From the NCBI GenBank assembly GCA_037447655.1, contig JBBHKE010003460.1, positions 240,014-304,013 on the forward strand: a stretch of 64,000 nt of DNA, read 5' to 3'. Shown piece by piece: positions 24,307 through 35,853 of the stretch. The position numbers and the translations under genes are program-made. Below the pieces are notes generated by a model. The model saw only the letters and a list, made by a program, of their open reading frames with translations. It had not been told where the DNA came from and did no database searches. The first letter of the stretch is position 1. Every line of letters begins with the position of its first letter. The stretch comes from Zygnema cylindricum. Taxonomy: Eukaryota > Streptophyta > Zygnematophyceae > Zygnematales > Zygnemataceae.

Positions 24307-24649
24307 TAGTTATAGTGTTATCAACAATAATAGTATTTCCCGGCGCTGCCAGTAAATCTCTGGTTCAATTGAAAATGGAGCGGCTTTTTGCCGTTTTTTA
24401 AACTTACGAGATTTGTTTCGTGATGGGAACCATCTAGGAAAGTGCTAGTTCATATCCCGTACAAATCGGCAGTTTTAACCTTTTCTCTTGCTATGGTGTT
24501 ATTACGCCGAAGTCCACCGACAGCCGTACACACCGAAGCTTGTCATCAGGCTGTCAATCGAAAATGCCAAGAGTGTGGCAGCAGGTAGTCTCTGACACAT
24601 TATTTAAAAATAGACTTGTCCTTTTTCTTAAGTATCTGTTTATGTTCAG

Positions 24650-24859
24650 ATACGTAACTGCTTAGTGTCTTGTCGGTAACAAATGTCGTGGGGCAACCGG
24701 ATACACACATTTCCGATTCTTAATTTGAGACCGCCAATCAGAAGCTAAGAATCTTACATCTCGATCGCAACCGTCGGATCCACAATCCACCATATGTGTA
24801 CAGAGAAAAAATGTTTTATGAGGCAAAAAAACATTAACCCTAATAGCGATTCACGGTGT
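24650..24859. mobile_element. TA-flanked MITE, copy M7 (left end lost)
   Basis: The right arm (AACATTAACCCTAATAGCG then ATTCACGGTGT) and the paired inner arms (GATACACACATTTCCGATTC and the GTCGGATCCACAATC/ATGTGTACAGAG region) identify it. The left terminus cannot be found. Confidence 0.55.
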
Positions 24860-25096
24860 TGTGTCCAAAAAAGGCTGAAAGGATTCATATTGATGTGGAT
24901 ACGGTTGATCCCCAGCAAATTAAGACGACGCAACCTATATACATTAGAGTTCTTCCCACCCTACGCTTGGTTAACACGACTCCTTTGCGAGCATGCGACC
25001 ATGTCTTTAACATCTAATCCAAATACAACGTTATGACGCACTGAATAAAACGTTCGTACTTTGAAAACAGATTACGTTTTGATTTTTCCGCAACTA

Positions 25097-25304
25097 CACC
25101 GTGAATCGCTATTAGCGTTTAGAAATAAATAGCGTTATGAAACAAATAGCGTTATTAAAGCTATTTGAGAATTTGGGGGTTTTGAAGGAAATCATCTACT
25201 CTAATTTGTTTTTTAAAGGGTTTTTATTTATTCTATTTGAGAATTTGGGTAAAAATACGGGGTACCGCAATTAGAGTCATTGACTCTAATAGCGATTCAC
25301 GGTG
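25097..25304. mobile_element. 208-bp TA-flanked MITE, copy M10
   Basis: It starts CACCGTGAATCGCTATTAG and ends CTCTAATAGCGATTCACGG then TG. TA flanks it at 25095-25096 and 25305-25306. The right TA is shared with the next element. Confidence 0.8.
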
Positions 25305-25306
25305 TA

Positions 25307-25845
25307 CACCGCGAATCGTTATTAGTGTCAAAGTTTAAATAGCGTTGAAGAAAATTTACCGTAATTGATGCTAATTAAGATTTTTTTATTTTTTTTTTAA
25401 AAGGTGTATTATAATCTCGGCATTATGCTTATTTGGGAACAGCAAAAATGGAATATTCGCCGTACGATTATATACATTAATATATGTATCCGTACAAAAT
25501 ATTAGAAATCGTACGTCGTTGTGAAATTTAAATATCCGTACATATCACACTAGTTTATGTGTCGGAATAATCCCGTTTTTTTAGCGCACATTATTATGCC
25601 TTCGCGTTTGTTTTAATTCATTTTTTGTAAAATTTCACTTGAAAAGGTACATTTATGTACGGTCTGACATCGAAACGTACACAACACTATTTAAATATTA
25701 ATGTACTTTCGTTCTTTACACTATTTTGTACGGTACCTTAATAAACGTCAATAAAAAATTAAAATCATGTATCCTATTTTAGGAAAAAAATCAAAGTTTT
25801 AAGAACCCAAATTAGTGACTTTGACACTAATAACGATGCGCGGTG
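25307..25845. mobile_element. 539-bp TA-flanked MITE, copy M11, abutting M10
   Basis: It starts CACCGCGAATCGTTATTAG and ends CACTAATAACGATGCGCGGTG, followed by TA. The interior is AT-rich with many CGTAC motifs and no transposase. It is joined to M10 through a single TA, so one element inserted at the end of the other. Confidence 0.8.
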
Positions 25846-25847
25846 TA

Positions 25848-26290
25848 GTAAATCACGCCCCTTACACGGGCATGGACTGTGTCCTATTTTTCATGCCCAT
25901 TACACGAACTTGGACAGTGTTCCGTTTATCATGCCTGTTGCACTTGGGACCTGTCCTGTTTATCAAAACGTCAAAGTACTATTATACTGTTTTAAGCTTC
26001 CGTACAGACTTTTGTAGACGCGACCCAAAACAAAACGATCGACAATAGTACTGTTTTAAACTTCCGTATGAATTTTGTTGACGCGATCCAAAACAAAACG
26101 ATTGACGCAAACTGGTTAACAGGATCGAGCAACCAAGACCGAACGGGGACATTGTCCCGTATATCATGCCTTTTTACACGCGCATGGACCGCGTCATGTT
26201 TATCAAAACGTCCAAGTTCTTTTTGTATTATTCAAAGCATCCGTACGTACATTTGTAGACGGGACCCAAAACTACACAACGATTGACAAA
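25848..26290. repeat. Three imperfect direct repeats
   Basis: A unit with CTTCCGTACAGACTTTTGTA, then GACGCGACCCAAAACAAAAC and CGATCGAC occurs at about 25982-26043. Diverged copies lie at about 26049-26105 and 26225-26287. A companion motif (CGGGCATGGACTGTGTC, CGCGCATGGACCGCGTC) precedes the first and third. The origin is unknown. Confidence 0.55.
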
Positions 26291-26501
26291 AATTGCGATT
26301 TGCGGGACAACATTACCTGTTTGCTGACGTCGGCCAAGGGACACGCCGTTTAGGGATGCAGACGAACACAAAGTGGGCCTATTTAAAGGTTTCCAAAGCG
26401 ACGACCAACCACCTATTATTTGAATATAGATTTGAGCAACGCGAACTTGCATCCGTCACTGTATGTAGTGAATTGCTGCTATTGGTAAAAGAATAATAGT
26501 A

Positions 26502-26560
26502 CACCGTGAATCGCTATTACACCGTGAATCGCTATTAGCGTTTATGACTCTAATAGAGGT
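26502..26560. mobile_element. Two nested MITE left ends
   Basis: CACCGTGAATCGCTATTA is followed immediately by CACCGTGAATCGCTATTAG. The second start (26520) falls at a TA inside the terminus of the first (26502), as if one element inserted into another's end. No right ends were found before retroelement A. Confidence 0.6.
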
Positions 26561-26630
26561 ACCCCGTTTTTTTAGGCAAATTCCCAAATAGAAATAATAA
26601 TTATAAATGTTCTGAACGTTATTTCAGGTA

Positions 26631-27522
26631 TGTTGAAAAGAGGTAATTAATAGTTCACTTCCCTATTTTAGTTTTGTTTTAAAGAAAGAGAGTAAGGATC
26701 AAAGGCGAGCCATGGCTGCCGCCATATTTACAAAGTGGCAGTTTTTGCAGTTAAGGGTATTTTTGGCTAAAATGATGCCTAGGTCTAGATTTTAACCTGT
26801 GACTTCTAGATTCTTTATAGCCTAACGCCTTAACCATTAAGGCGTTACGAAACGATACACGTGACTGGTTTTATAAATATATAAACATTAACGAAACAGC
26901 TAATTAACAGTAGACTAACCAAAAGGAGCAATTTCTGCATGTACGCGAATCTGAACCGTGTAAAATATGTTTTGATCGGACGGCCGGCATTATAGCCGCC
27001 ATGCGAAGTGAGCTTTTTGGCGGCATACGGATATAGCATCACCCGGTGCCACGTGGCGCCACATTATTTGATACCGGAGAAGATGGGAGGAGGAACCATG
27101 GCTTCCGATATGACTGGTGTCACCTCGTAGACCTTGTCGTACAATGGTTGTACAATAAGTACATTGCCTATTGTACCTTCTTGTACTTTAAAGTGTTCCT
27201 ATTGGACTAGGGTTTAATAGTAGGTAGTCGTGAGTAGGCAGACCGAGACTTAGTAATATTTAGGTACCTCTCTCTCTAAGAGAGCTTGTAACTATAAAGG
27301 TCATCTTTGACCAGCCATAACTAACTGCTCGGGTGAGCAACTTCAGTGATTCTTTTTGCGTTTGACTCAGGGGAGTCTTGTCCTCAAAAGGGTGAGAGTG
27401 GTCAGAATATTTGTGTGCCTGGGCGGCGCTTATTCAGCGGGAAAGTAGAAGGGGCAAATATTATCCTAGAGGCTTTACATAGGCTGCTCATTCTGTGGGT
27501 CAATGGAGACCACAGAATTTCA
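26631..27522 (+). repeat. Element A 5' LTR
   Basis: It begins TGTTGAAAAGAGG and ends GAATTTCA. It contains an antisense tRNA-like block (about 26779-26850), a G-box palindrome CCACGTGGC (27049-27057), five GTAC cores (about 27146-27195) and TATAAA at 27293-27298. The gag ATG (27503) lies 20 bp before its end. Confidence 0.9.
27146..27298 (+). promoter_or_regulatory. Element A LTR promoter region: GTAC cluster and TATA box
   Basis: Five GTAC cores occur within about 50 bp, followed by CTCTCTCTAAGAGAG (a dyad) and ACTATAAAGG. The TATAAA at 27293 fits a Pol II core promoter of the LTR. GTAC is the core bound by plant SPL-type factors; that link is only a suggestion. The same layout, with TTGTATAAATGG, recurs in the other LTR families. 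Confidence 0.55.
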
Positions 27523-30500
27523 GGTTATGGGCCCACCCTCTAAGGTGCCCATATTTGATGGATCAGACTTTCTTTATTGGGAAATGATGATGGAGGGAGA
27601 ACTATTTGAGAAGCATCTATGGGGCATAGTGTCTGGACAAATTCGATGCCCACCTCCACTTGGGTTTGGAGGGACACGTTTTTTTGGCACCTCCGCCTCT
27701 ACAGTTGGTAGAACAGCTGCCACCATCACCGAGGATGAAGATGAGGAAGGAGAACAGATTGTCATGGAAGAAGAAAACGAAGGAGTTGCAACTCAAGTAA
27801 CACCATTGCCGAAGGCGATACCGGCACCAGCACCAGCACCACCAGCAACAACGACAAGGGTTCAGACCGAAAGATCAGAGTATGAAAAGTGGAACTACAA
27901 AGACAAGGTTGCTAAGCTCTTAATTCTTAAAAGTGTAGCAAAGGGCATTGCCATTCCCCTTATGCATGTCAAATCTTCATCTCAAATTTGGATATCACTA
28001 GTTAACAAATATAAGAGTGGATCATTGCAGCAGCAACAGTTGGCAGAAAATAAGATTGCAGCTTATACTTATAAGGGAGGAAGTATGGATAATTATTGCA
28101 ATGATTTAGGAGCATTGTTTGGAGAGTTAGAGAGTGCAGGTAACTCATGGTTTGAGAGACAAAGAGTGAACACATTAATGATGAAACTACCTGAAGAGTA
28201 TGAGAATATCATTAACCGATTGCAGGACATAGGAGATAGCAATTGGAATTGGGATGACACTGTGGGAATGGTTTTAGTGAAAGAAAGCACCATAGAGCTT
28301 AGGAGAGGGAGTTCTAGTGTTCAAGCATTGTCTGCAGGAGCCGATTGGCAAAGCGTGATGAGGAGAGAGGGAATGATCCCTATCGAAGCTTTGGTGGAAG
28401 AGGACAAGGAGGTGGCAGATTTGATAGACAGGGGAGAGGAACTTCTCGAGGAGGATTATGTCACTTCTGTAAGAAACCGGGACACTATATGGCAGATTGT
28501 GTCAAACTTGCAGATCTTCGACTGAAAGATGGTCAAGGAACCTCAAGGGATGGAGGAAAGAAAAAGGCTTTCCTGACCCAAGTTCATGATGAGGAAGTGG
28601 AAGGAAAAACTGAACCAGAAGAGGAGCTTGAGGAGCTTCTTCTTGATCCGAAATACACTGAAAAGCATGTCGACATTCCACGGAGACAAAAGTGTTCTTT
28701 CGGTGGTAAGAGGGATCAACCCGAGGATGGGTGGATCATAAACTCAGGGGCTTTAATGCATATGTGCAAAGATAAGCGGTGGTTTACTAAACTGAGAAAG
28801 ATCCCAACAGTTGAGATAGAGTACGGAGATGGTAGAGTAAAGACCACAAGTCTTGTTGGAACTATTGACTTGAAGGTTCTAGTTGATGGAAAGGCCTCAA
28901 TTGTAACACTCTCAAATGTTCCTAACATTCCACAGCTTAGCAAGAACCTAGTCTCAACAGCTATTCTAGATGAAAAGGAGTTTGAAACAGGAACTAGGAA
29001 AGGAATCTTCACAGCAAGCTTTGATTATGAGGTTTATTTCATAGCTGAGAAGGGCACTCAAGGAATGTTCATAATTGTTCTTTGCAATGAAAAGAGTGAT
29101 CTCTACTCGTGTGCAAGTGAGATAACGCTTTGGCATAAAAAGTTGGGGCATGTGCATCTAGATAGATTAAAGAAAATGAAGAAAAAATGAATAGTGGAGG
29201 GTATTACTTTTGAGGATGATGAGACCTTTGATGATTATAGTGGATGTGCCCCAGGGAAGATTCATAGACTTCCATTTCCAAAGGCAACCACATTTAGGAG
29301 AGAGAAAGTATTAGATCTAGTTCACAGTGATGTTTGGGGACCTGCTAGGTATGCTTCACATAGGGGGAAGAGATGGATGTTAACCATCACAGATGAATGG
29401 TCAAGATACACGAAGGTATACTTTCTCATACATAAGTCAGAGGCATTAAGATGTTTCAAAGAGTATAAAGTATGGAGTCAAAAGCTACATGAAACCTCAA
29501 TAAAAGAGATAAGAAGTGATAATGGGAAAGAATACACCTCAAGGGAATTTGAAGAATATCTTAAAAAAGAAGGAATTCATCATGAGAAAATTGTTCCTTA
29601 TAATCCGGAACGAAATGGAGTAGCAGAAAGAGCGAATAGAACTTTAGATGATATGTCCAGAAATATGTTAACTGATAAGAGGATAAGGTTGCAGTTTTGG
29701 GCGGAGTCTATGAACTATGCTAATTTCATCAAAAATAGATTGCTAACTTCAGCAAATAAGGAGGAAACTCCATATGAGAGGTGGACACGAAGAAAGCCTG
29801 ATTTGTCTAGTTTGAGAGTGGTCGGAAGTCAAGTCTACAGTTTGGATTCCGATAAGACTAAATGGAAGTTAGAGGGGAGAGGGAAGCCAGGATATCTTCT
29901 AGGATATGATGAGAGCACAAAAGGATATCGAGTGTATGACTTGAAAAAGAGAGATATAATTTTGGTAAAACACATAGTGGTGTTGAATGAAGAGAAGTCC
30001 ATTGATCCATTCAAATATAATAAAGAAGTCAAAATCAGATTTGAAACGGATCAATTTTTTGACTTTGACTTTGAAAATGAAGAGAAGGTAGAGGGTGAAA
30101 AAGAAAAATCTGCAGATCTACCAAAAGGAGGGGGAAAGGACAACATCCGAGGCAACGCCACAACACAAGGTGGAAACCAATGAGGAACTTCATGAGACAC
30201 CAGAATGGGAAGATTTGGGAGCTGAAAATATCCATTAACGAAACCCAAGGATGCCTTCTATACCGGCTCCGATTTTGAAGGGGGAAGAAGAAGTAGTAAA
30301 CGACTTCAAGAAAGACAAGTAAATAACCAACTCACAAAGATGTCTCACCTAGATGAACCTCAAACATAGTTAGAGGCCATAAACACTCCAGAAAGTAGCT
30401 GGTGGATCACAGCTATAAATGAAGAAATGGCCTCTATCAAGGAAGCCAATACATGGGAGTTGGTAGATTGTACACCGGACCGAAAACCGATCGGATGTAA

Positions 30501-31924
30501 GTGGGTGTTTAAACTTATTTTAAACCCGGATAATACCATTGAGAGGTACAAAGTTAGGTTAGTTGCAAAAGGTTATACTCAGAAAGAAGGGATAGACTAC
30601 GAAGAAACCTTTGCACCTGTAGTCAGATTTCCTTCTGTTAGAATCCTTTTAAGTATAGCCGCAGCGGAGGATATGGAAATCCACCAGATGGATATTAAAA
30701 TGACCTTTTTGCACGGAGAGTTGGAAGAAGAAATTTACATGAGGCAACCGGAAGGATTCGTGGAAAGTGGGGAAGAAAGCAAAGTTTGCAAACTGATAAA
30801 ATCACTCTATGGGCTTAAGCAAGCCCCGCGACAGTGGAATATAAAGCTAGACGAATTTCTGAACCGTTTGGGGTATATCAAAATTAGTTCAGATCACTCT
30901 ATATATTTATTTGAGGATGAGAATGGAGTGATATTTATTACTATTTATGTGGATGATTTGTTGGTGTTAAGCAAGTCCTTAGATAAAATTAACAAAATAA
31001 AACAGGATCTTAGAAGCAATTTTGATATGAAAGATCTCGGCGAAGCAAAGTACATTTTGGGAATTCAGATGGAGAGAGATTAGAGGGAATATAATTATAA
31101 GACTCACTAAAAAAGAAGCAATCGGTAATATGCTGAAAAATTTCAGATGGAAAAAGCAAACGGATGTACTACTCCTATGGATTTGAAAAAAGTGTTTGAG
31201 GGAAGTGAAGAGAGAGGAATATTTATCATTAATGATGAGATGGATGAGATATAAAGAAAATTTATGGAAAATATTCCTTATCGGCAAATTGTAGGCAGTT
31301 TAATTTATTTTATGAATTGTACCCGTCCGGATATAGCTGCAGCTGTAGGTGTCCTTAGTAGAAATCTAAATGAACCAAGAAAGAGACACAGGGAGGCTGC
31401 CAAAAGGGTGATGAGGTATCTGGTGGGGACAAGGGAATTATGGTTGCATTTGGGGGGGGGAGCACACTCACATCACCACTTGGAGTGATGCCAGTTATGG
31501 AGATGTGCCTTTAAGAAGGTGTACGACTGGATATGTGTTGCAAATTCGATCCGGTGCATGTTGTTGGAGTAGCAAGCAACAAAAAGTAGTTGCTCAGTCC
31601 ACTATGGAGGATGAATACATGGCTTCTTGTGCTGCCACCAAAGAAATAATGTGGGTTAAATCTCTTCTTGAAGAACTTGGGTTCATGAAGTCTAGAACTC
31701 AAAATGTTTTTTGTGATAATCAAGCTGCTATCTCTATTGCAGCTAATCCGAAACATCACTTCAAAGCCAAGCATATGGATATTAGACTAAGCTTTGTCAG
31801 AGAGAAGGTAGAAAATAAAATTATTAAACTGGTTCATAAAACTGATAGAGAAATGATTGCAGACATGATGACAAAACCAGTGCCTTCCCCTAAGTTGATT
31901 TATTGCAGAGAAAACTTGGATTAA
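27503..31924 (+). pseudogene. Element A gag-pol, decayed
   Basis: Gag starts at the ATG in the LTR (METTEFQVMGP) and runs to a 1-bp frameshift near 28350. The next frame (to 29190) has an intact CCHC knuckle (CHFCKKPGHYMADC, about 28459) and a protease motif altered to NSG where relatives have DSG. A TGA at 29188 interrupts just after the integrase HHCC start (WHKKLGHVH). The integrase core follows (29194-30183: ITDEWSRY, SDNGKEYTS, NPERNGVAERANR). A frameshift after 30150 and a TAG near 30367 come next. Reverse transcriptase (30427-31083) has YVDD at 30946-30957. RNase H is split between 31264-31488 and 31505-31924 (CDNQAA). Confidence 0.9.
27523..27540 (+). promoter_or_regulatory. Element A primer-binding site (half-tRNA-iMet type)
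   Basis: GGTTATGGGCCCACCCTC follows the LTR directly. Its complement matches the anticodon stem-loop of initiator tRNA-Met (TGGGCNCATAACC), as in Drosophila copia, not the tRNA 3' end used by most plant copia elements. It is translated within gag as QVMGPP. Confidence 0.75.
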
Positions 31925-31938
31925 AATTGAAAAGTGAC

Positions 31939-31954
31939 TAGGAATTAAGGGGAG
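31939..31954 (+). promoter_or_regulatory. Element A polypurine tract
   Basis: AGGAATTAAGGGGAG directly precedes the 3' LTR TG, the expected plus-strand primer position. The other elements have AAAATAAGGGGAG here. Confidence 0.7.
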
Positions 31955-32842
31955 TGTTGAAAAGAGGTAATTAATAGTTCACTTCCCTATTTTAGTTTTG
32001 GTTTAAAGAAAGAGAGTGAGGATCAAAGGCGCGCCATGGCTGCCGCCATATTTAGAAAGTGGCAGTTTTTGAAGTAAAGGGTATTTTACTAAAATGATGC
32101 CTAAGTCTAGATTTGAACTTGCGACCTCTAGATTCTCTATAGCCTAACGCCTTACCATTAAGGCGTTACGAAACGATACACGTGACGGGTTTCATAAATA
32201 CATAAACATTAACGCAACAGCTAATTAACAGCAGACTAACCAAAAGGAGCAATTCCTGCATGTACGCGAATCTGAACCGTGTAAAATATATTTTGATCGG
32301 ACGGCCGGCATTATAGCCGCCACGCGAAGTGAGCTTTTGGCGGCATACGGAGATATCATCACGCGGTGCCACGTGGCGCCACATTATTTGATACCGAAGA
32401 AGATGGGAGGAGGAACCATGGCTTCCGATTTGACAGGTGTCACCTTGTAGACCTTGCTGTACAATGGTCGTACAATAAGTACATCGCCCATTGTACATTC
32501 TTGTACTATATAGTGTTCCTATTGGACTAGGGTTTAGTATTAGGTAGTCGTGAGTAGGCAGACCGAGACTTAGTAATACTTAGGTACCTCTCTCTCTAAG
32601 AGAGCTTGTAACTATAAAGGTCATCTTTGACCAGCCATAACTTACTGCTCATGGGAGCAAATTTAGTGTATCTTTTTGCGTTTGACTCAAGGGAGTCATG
32701 TCCTCACAAGGGTGAGATTGGTCAGAATATTTGTGTGCCTGGGCGGCGCTTATTCAGCGGGAAAGTAGAAGGGGCAAATGTTATCCTAGAGGCTTTACAT
32801 AGGCTGCTCATTCTGTGGGTCAATGGAGACCACAGAATTTCA
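31955..32842 (+). repeat. Element A 3' LTR
   Basis: It is a near copy of the 5' LTR, preceded by the polypurine tract GGAATTAAGGGGAG. The antisense tRNA-like block (about 32098-32170) is better preserved here, with GTTCAAATC in reverse complement. It ends ATTTCA before AGGTA. Confidence 0.9.
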
Positions 32843-32847
32843 AGGTA

Positions 32848-33035
32848 CCCCACCTAATAGGGTTCATAACTGTAATATAGTGCACTTCTAAATAGTGTGG
32901 TGCACAGACTGTCAGATCTGTATTGTTTTGTACTTTTTCAAGTAATAAAGTATAGAAAAAATATTTACGCTAACACGCGCGCATGTAAATGTGCTTTGGA
33001 AAAAATGACGCAGATGTCATAAAAAATACCATTTA
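32848..33035. other. Short unassigned spacer
   Basis: AT-rich DNA between the target duplication of element A and the LTR fragment H. I see no gene. It continues the pre-insertion sequence left of element A. Confidence 0.4.
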
Positions 33036-33844
33036 ATATAGTACGGAGTACAGTACGGGTACAAAACGGATACCGCGCATTTGTTTCGATAGCGAAACAA
33101 ATACCGCGCGTCGAATTTCAGCGGCTAAGATTATAGCCGGTTTTTATCGGACGGCCGCGATAGGTGCCGCGAACACGGAACATGTACTTTTGGCATTTTT
33201 CAGCCATCACCACTTCATGTGACACGTGGCGGGACAATGTTGGATTGCGGCGACTCCGGAGATTGCGGGAACAAATCCGGCTATGACACGTGTCGACAAT
33301 TTGGCCATGTTGTATAATGTCCGTACAGAAAGTACACCGGCACCTGTACTTTTCTGTACGACACAGTAATTTGATTGGTGCCATACTTCAGTAGATAGAG
33401 TTTTAGAGGGGAAATAGGACTTAGAAAATTTTGGGTAAGTAGCGGCCTCTCCCAAAGAGCAACTTGTATAAATGGCAAAATTTGGCTAGCCATAACTATC
33501 AATTTACTTGACCATTTTTAGTAATACTTTTTGCTGCGGACTCAGGGGAGTATAGGCTACACAGGGGTGAAGTCGGTCAGAGTTTTTGTTTGCCAGGGTG
33601 GCTGCATTTCTAAGGGAAAGTCAAAGTGGGTGAATGTGTCCAAATCTCATATTCTAACTTTGCATTCTGTGGTGGAACTGAGCACACATAAAGTTTTTAA
33701 ATCACACGAGTGAAGCTATATTTGGTTTTTGACTGTCAAAGGGTCAGTCATTTGGGTTTATATCAAGTTAGGAGTCGACACTACCTAGATTAGCTTCTTT
33801 TGGATCTGCATACTCTGAGGGCCAATGGAGGTCTCAGAGTTTCA
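33036..33844 (+). repeat. LTR fragment H, 5' part missing
   Basis: From AGTACGGAGTACAGTACGG onward it matches the LTRs of the D/E/G/J type: GGACGGCCGCGA, G-box-like CACGTGGCG, TTGTATAAATGGC and a final CAATGGAGGTCTCAGAG then TTTCA. The first ~300 bp, including the tRNA-like block, are absent. At 33844 it joins directly to element B in the opposite orientation. Confidence 0.7.
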
Positions 33845-35853
33845 CTTCACTCCCTTCACTCACTTTCTTCAAATCCATGGGAGTAGTACATCCGTTTGCT
33901 TTCTCCATTTGAAATTTTTCTAGCATATTACTGATTGCTTCTTTTTGAGTGAGTCTTATAATTCTATTCCCTCTATCTCTCTCCATCTGGATTCCCAAAA
34001 TGTACTTTGCTTCGCCAAGATCTTTCATATCAAAACTGCTTCTAAGATCCCGTTTTAGTTTGTTAATTATATCTAAGGACTTGCTTAAGACCAACAAATC
34101 ATCCACATAAATAGCAATAAATATCACTCCATTCTCATCCTCAAATAAATATATAGAGTGTTTTGAACTAATTCTAATATACCCCAAACCGGTCAGAAAT
34201 TCGTCGAGCTTTATATTCCACTGTCGCGGGGCTTGCTTAAGCCTAAAGAGTGATTTTATCAGTTTGCAAACTTTGTTTTCTTCCCCACTTTCCACGAATC
34301 CTTCCGGTTGCCTCATGTAAATTTCTTCTTCCAACTCTCCGTGCAAAAAGGCAGTTTTAATATCCATCTGGTGGATTTCCATATCCTCTGCTGCGGCTAT
34401 ACTTAAAAAGATTATAACAGAAGGAAATCTGACTACAGGTGCAAAGGTTTCTTCGTAGTCTATCCCCTCTTTCTGTGTATAACCTTTTGCAACTAACCTA
34501 GCTTTGTACCTCTCAATGGTATTATCCGTGTTTAATTTAAGTTTAAACACCCACTTACATCCGATCGGTTTTCGGTCCGGTAGACAATCTACCAACTCCC
34601 ATGTATTGGCTTCCATGATAGAGGCCATTTTTTCATTTATAGTTGTGATCCACCGGCTACTTTATGGAGTGTTTATGGCCTCTACGTATGTTTGAGGTTC
34701 ATCAGGGTGAGACATCTTTGTGAGTTGGTTATTTACTTGTCTTTCTTGAAGTCGTTTAATACTTTTTCTTCCCCCTTCAAAATCGGACGCCGGTATGGAA
34801 GGCATCCTTGGGTTTCGTTTTGGGAGATTTTCAGCTTCCCTATCTTCCAATTCCGATGTCTCATCAAGTTCCTCATCGGTTTCCACTTCGTATTGTGGCG
34901 TTGCCTCGGATGTTGTCCTTTCCTCCTTCTCCTTTGGTAGATCTGCAAATTTTTCTTTTTCTCCCTCTTCCTTCTCTTCATTTTCAAAGTCAAAGTCAGA
35001 AAACTGATTCGTTTCAAATCTGATTTTGACTTCCTTATTATATTTGAATGGATCATGGACTTCTCTTCATTCATCACCACTATGTGTTTTTCCAGAATTA
35101 TATCTCTCTTTTTCAAGTCGTTCACTCGGTATCCTTTTGTGCTCTCATCATATCCTACAAGATATCCTGGTTTCCCTCTTCCCTCTAACTTCCATTTAGT
35201 CTTATCGGAATCTAAACTATAAACTTGACTTCCGAACACTCAAACTAGACAAATCAGGCTTTCTTCCTGTCCACCTCTCATACGGAGTTTCCTATTTATT
35301 TGCTGAAGTTAGGACTCTATTTTTGATGAAGTTGGCATAGTTCATAGACTCAGCCCAAAACTGCAGCCCTATCCTCTTGTCACTTAACATACTTCTGGAT
35401 ATATCTTCTAAATTCTATTCACTTTTTCTGCTACTCCATTTTGTTCCGGATTATAGGGAATTGTTTTCTCATGATGAATTCCTTCTTCTTTAAGATATTC
35501 TTCAAATTCCCTTGAGGTGTATTCTTTCCCATTATCACTTCTTATCTCTTTTATTGAGGTTTCATGTAGCTTTCACTCCATACTTTATACTCTTTGAAAC
35601 ATCTTAATACCTCTGACTTATGTTTGAGAAAGTATACCTTCGTGTATCGAGACCAATCATCTGTGATAGTTAACATCCATCTCTTCCCCCCATGTGAAGC
35701 ATACCTAGCATGTCCCCAAACATCAGTGTGAACTATATCTAATACTTTCTCTCTCCTATATGTGGTTGCCTTTGGAAATGGAAGTCTATGAATCTTCCCT
35801 TGGGCACATACACTATAATCATCAAAGGTCTCATCATCTTCAAAAGTAATACC
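33845..35853 (-). pseudogene. Element B pol remnant (integrase and reverse transcriptase)
   Basis: Integrase sequence (about 35853-35240) has stops and frameshifts but keeps recognisable SDNG and NPE regions. The frame at 35239-34733 covers the integrase C-terminal part and linker. Reverse transcriptase is open from 34628 to the truncation ([36 protein letters not shown] split over this stretch, YVDD near 34098-34109). Confidence 0.8.

Larger units (their letters stand above)
26626..32847 (+). mobile_element. Ty1/copia element A, full length with target duplication
   Basis: LTRs are 26631-27522 (892 bp) and 31955-32842 (888 bp), both TGTTGAAAAGAGG...TTTCA. The flanking 5-bp target duplication AGGTA is perfect (26626-26630, 32843-32847). 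Between them lie the primer site, gag, protease, integrase, reverse transcriptase, RNase H and a polypurine tract, in copia order. The coding region is broken in several places, so the element is not autonomous. It inserted into DNA dense with MITEs. Confidence 0.95.
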
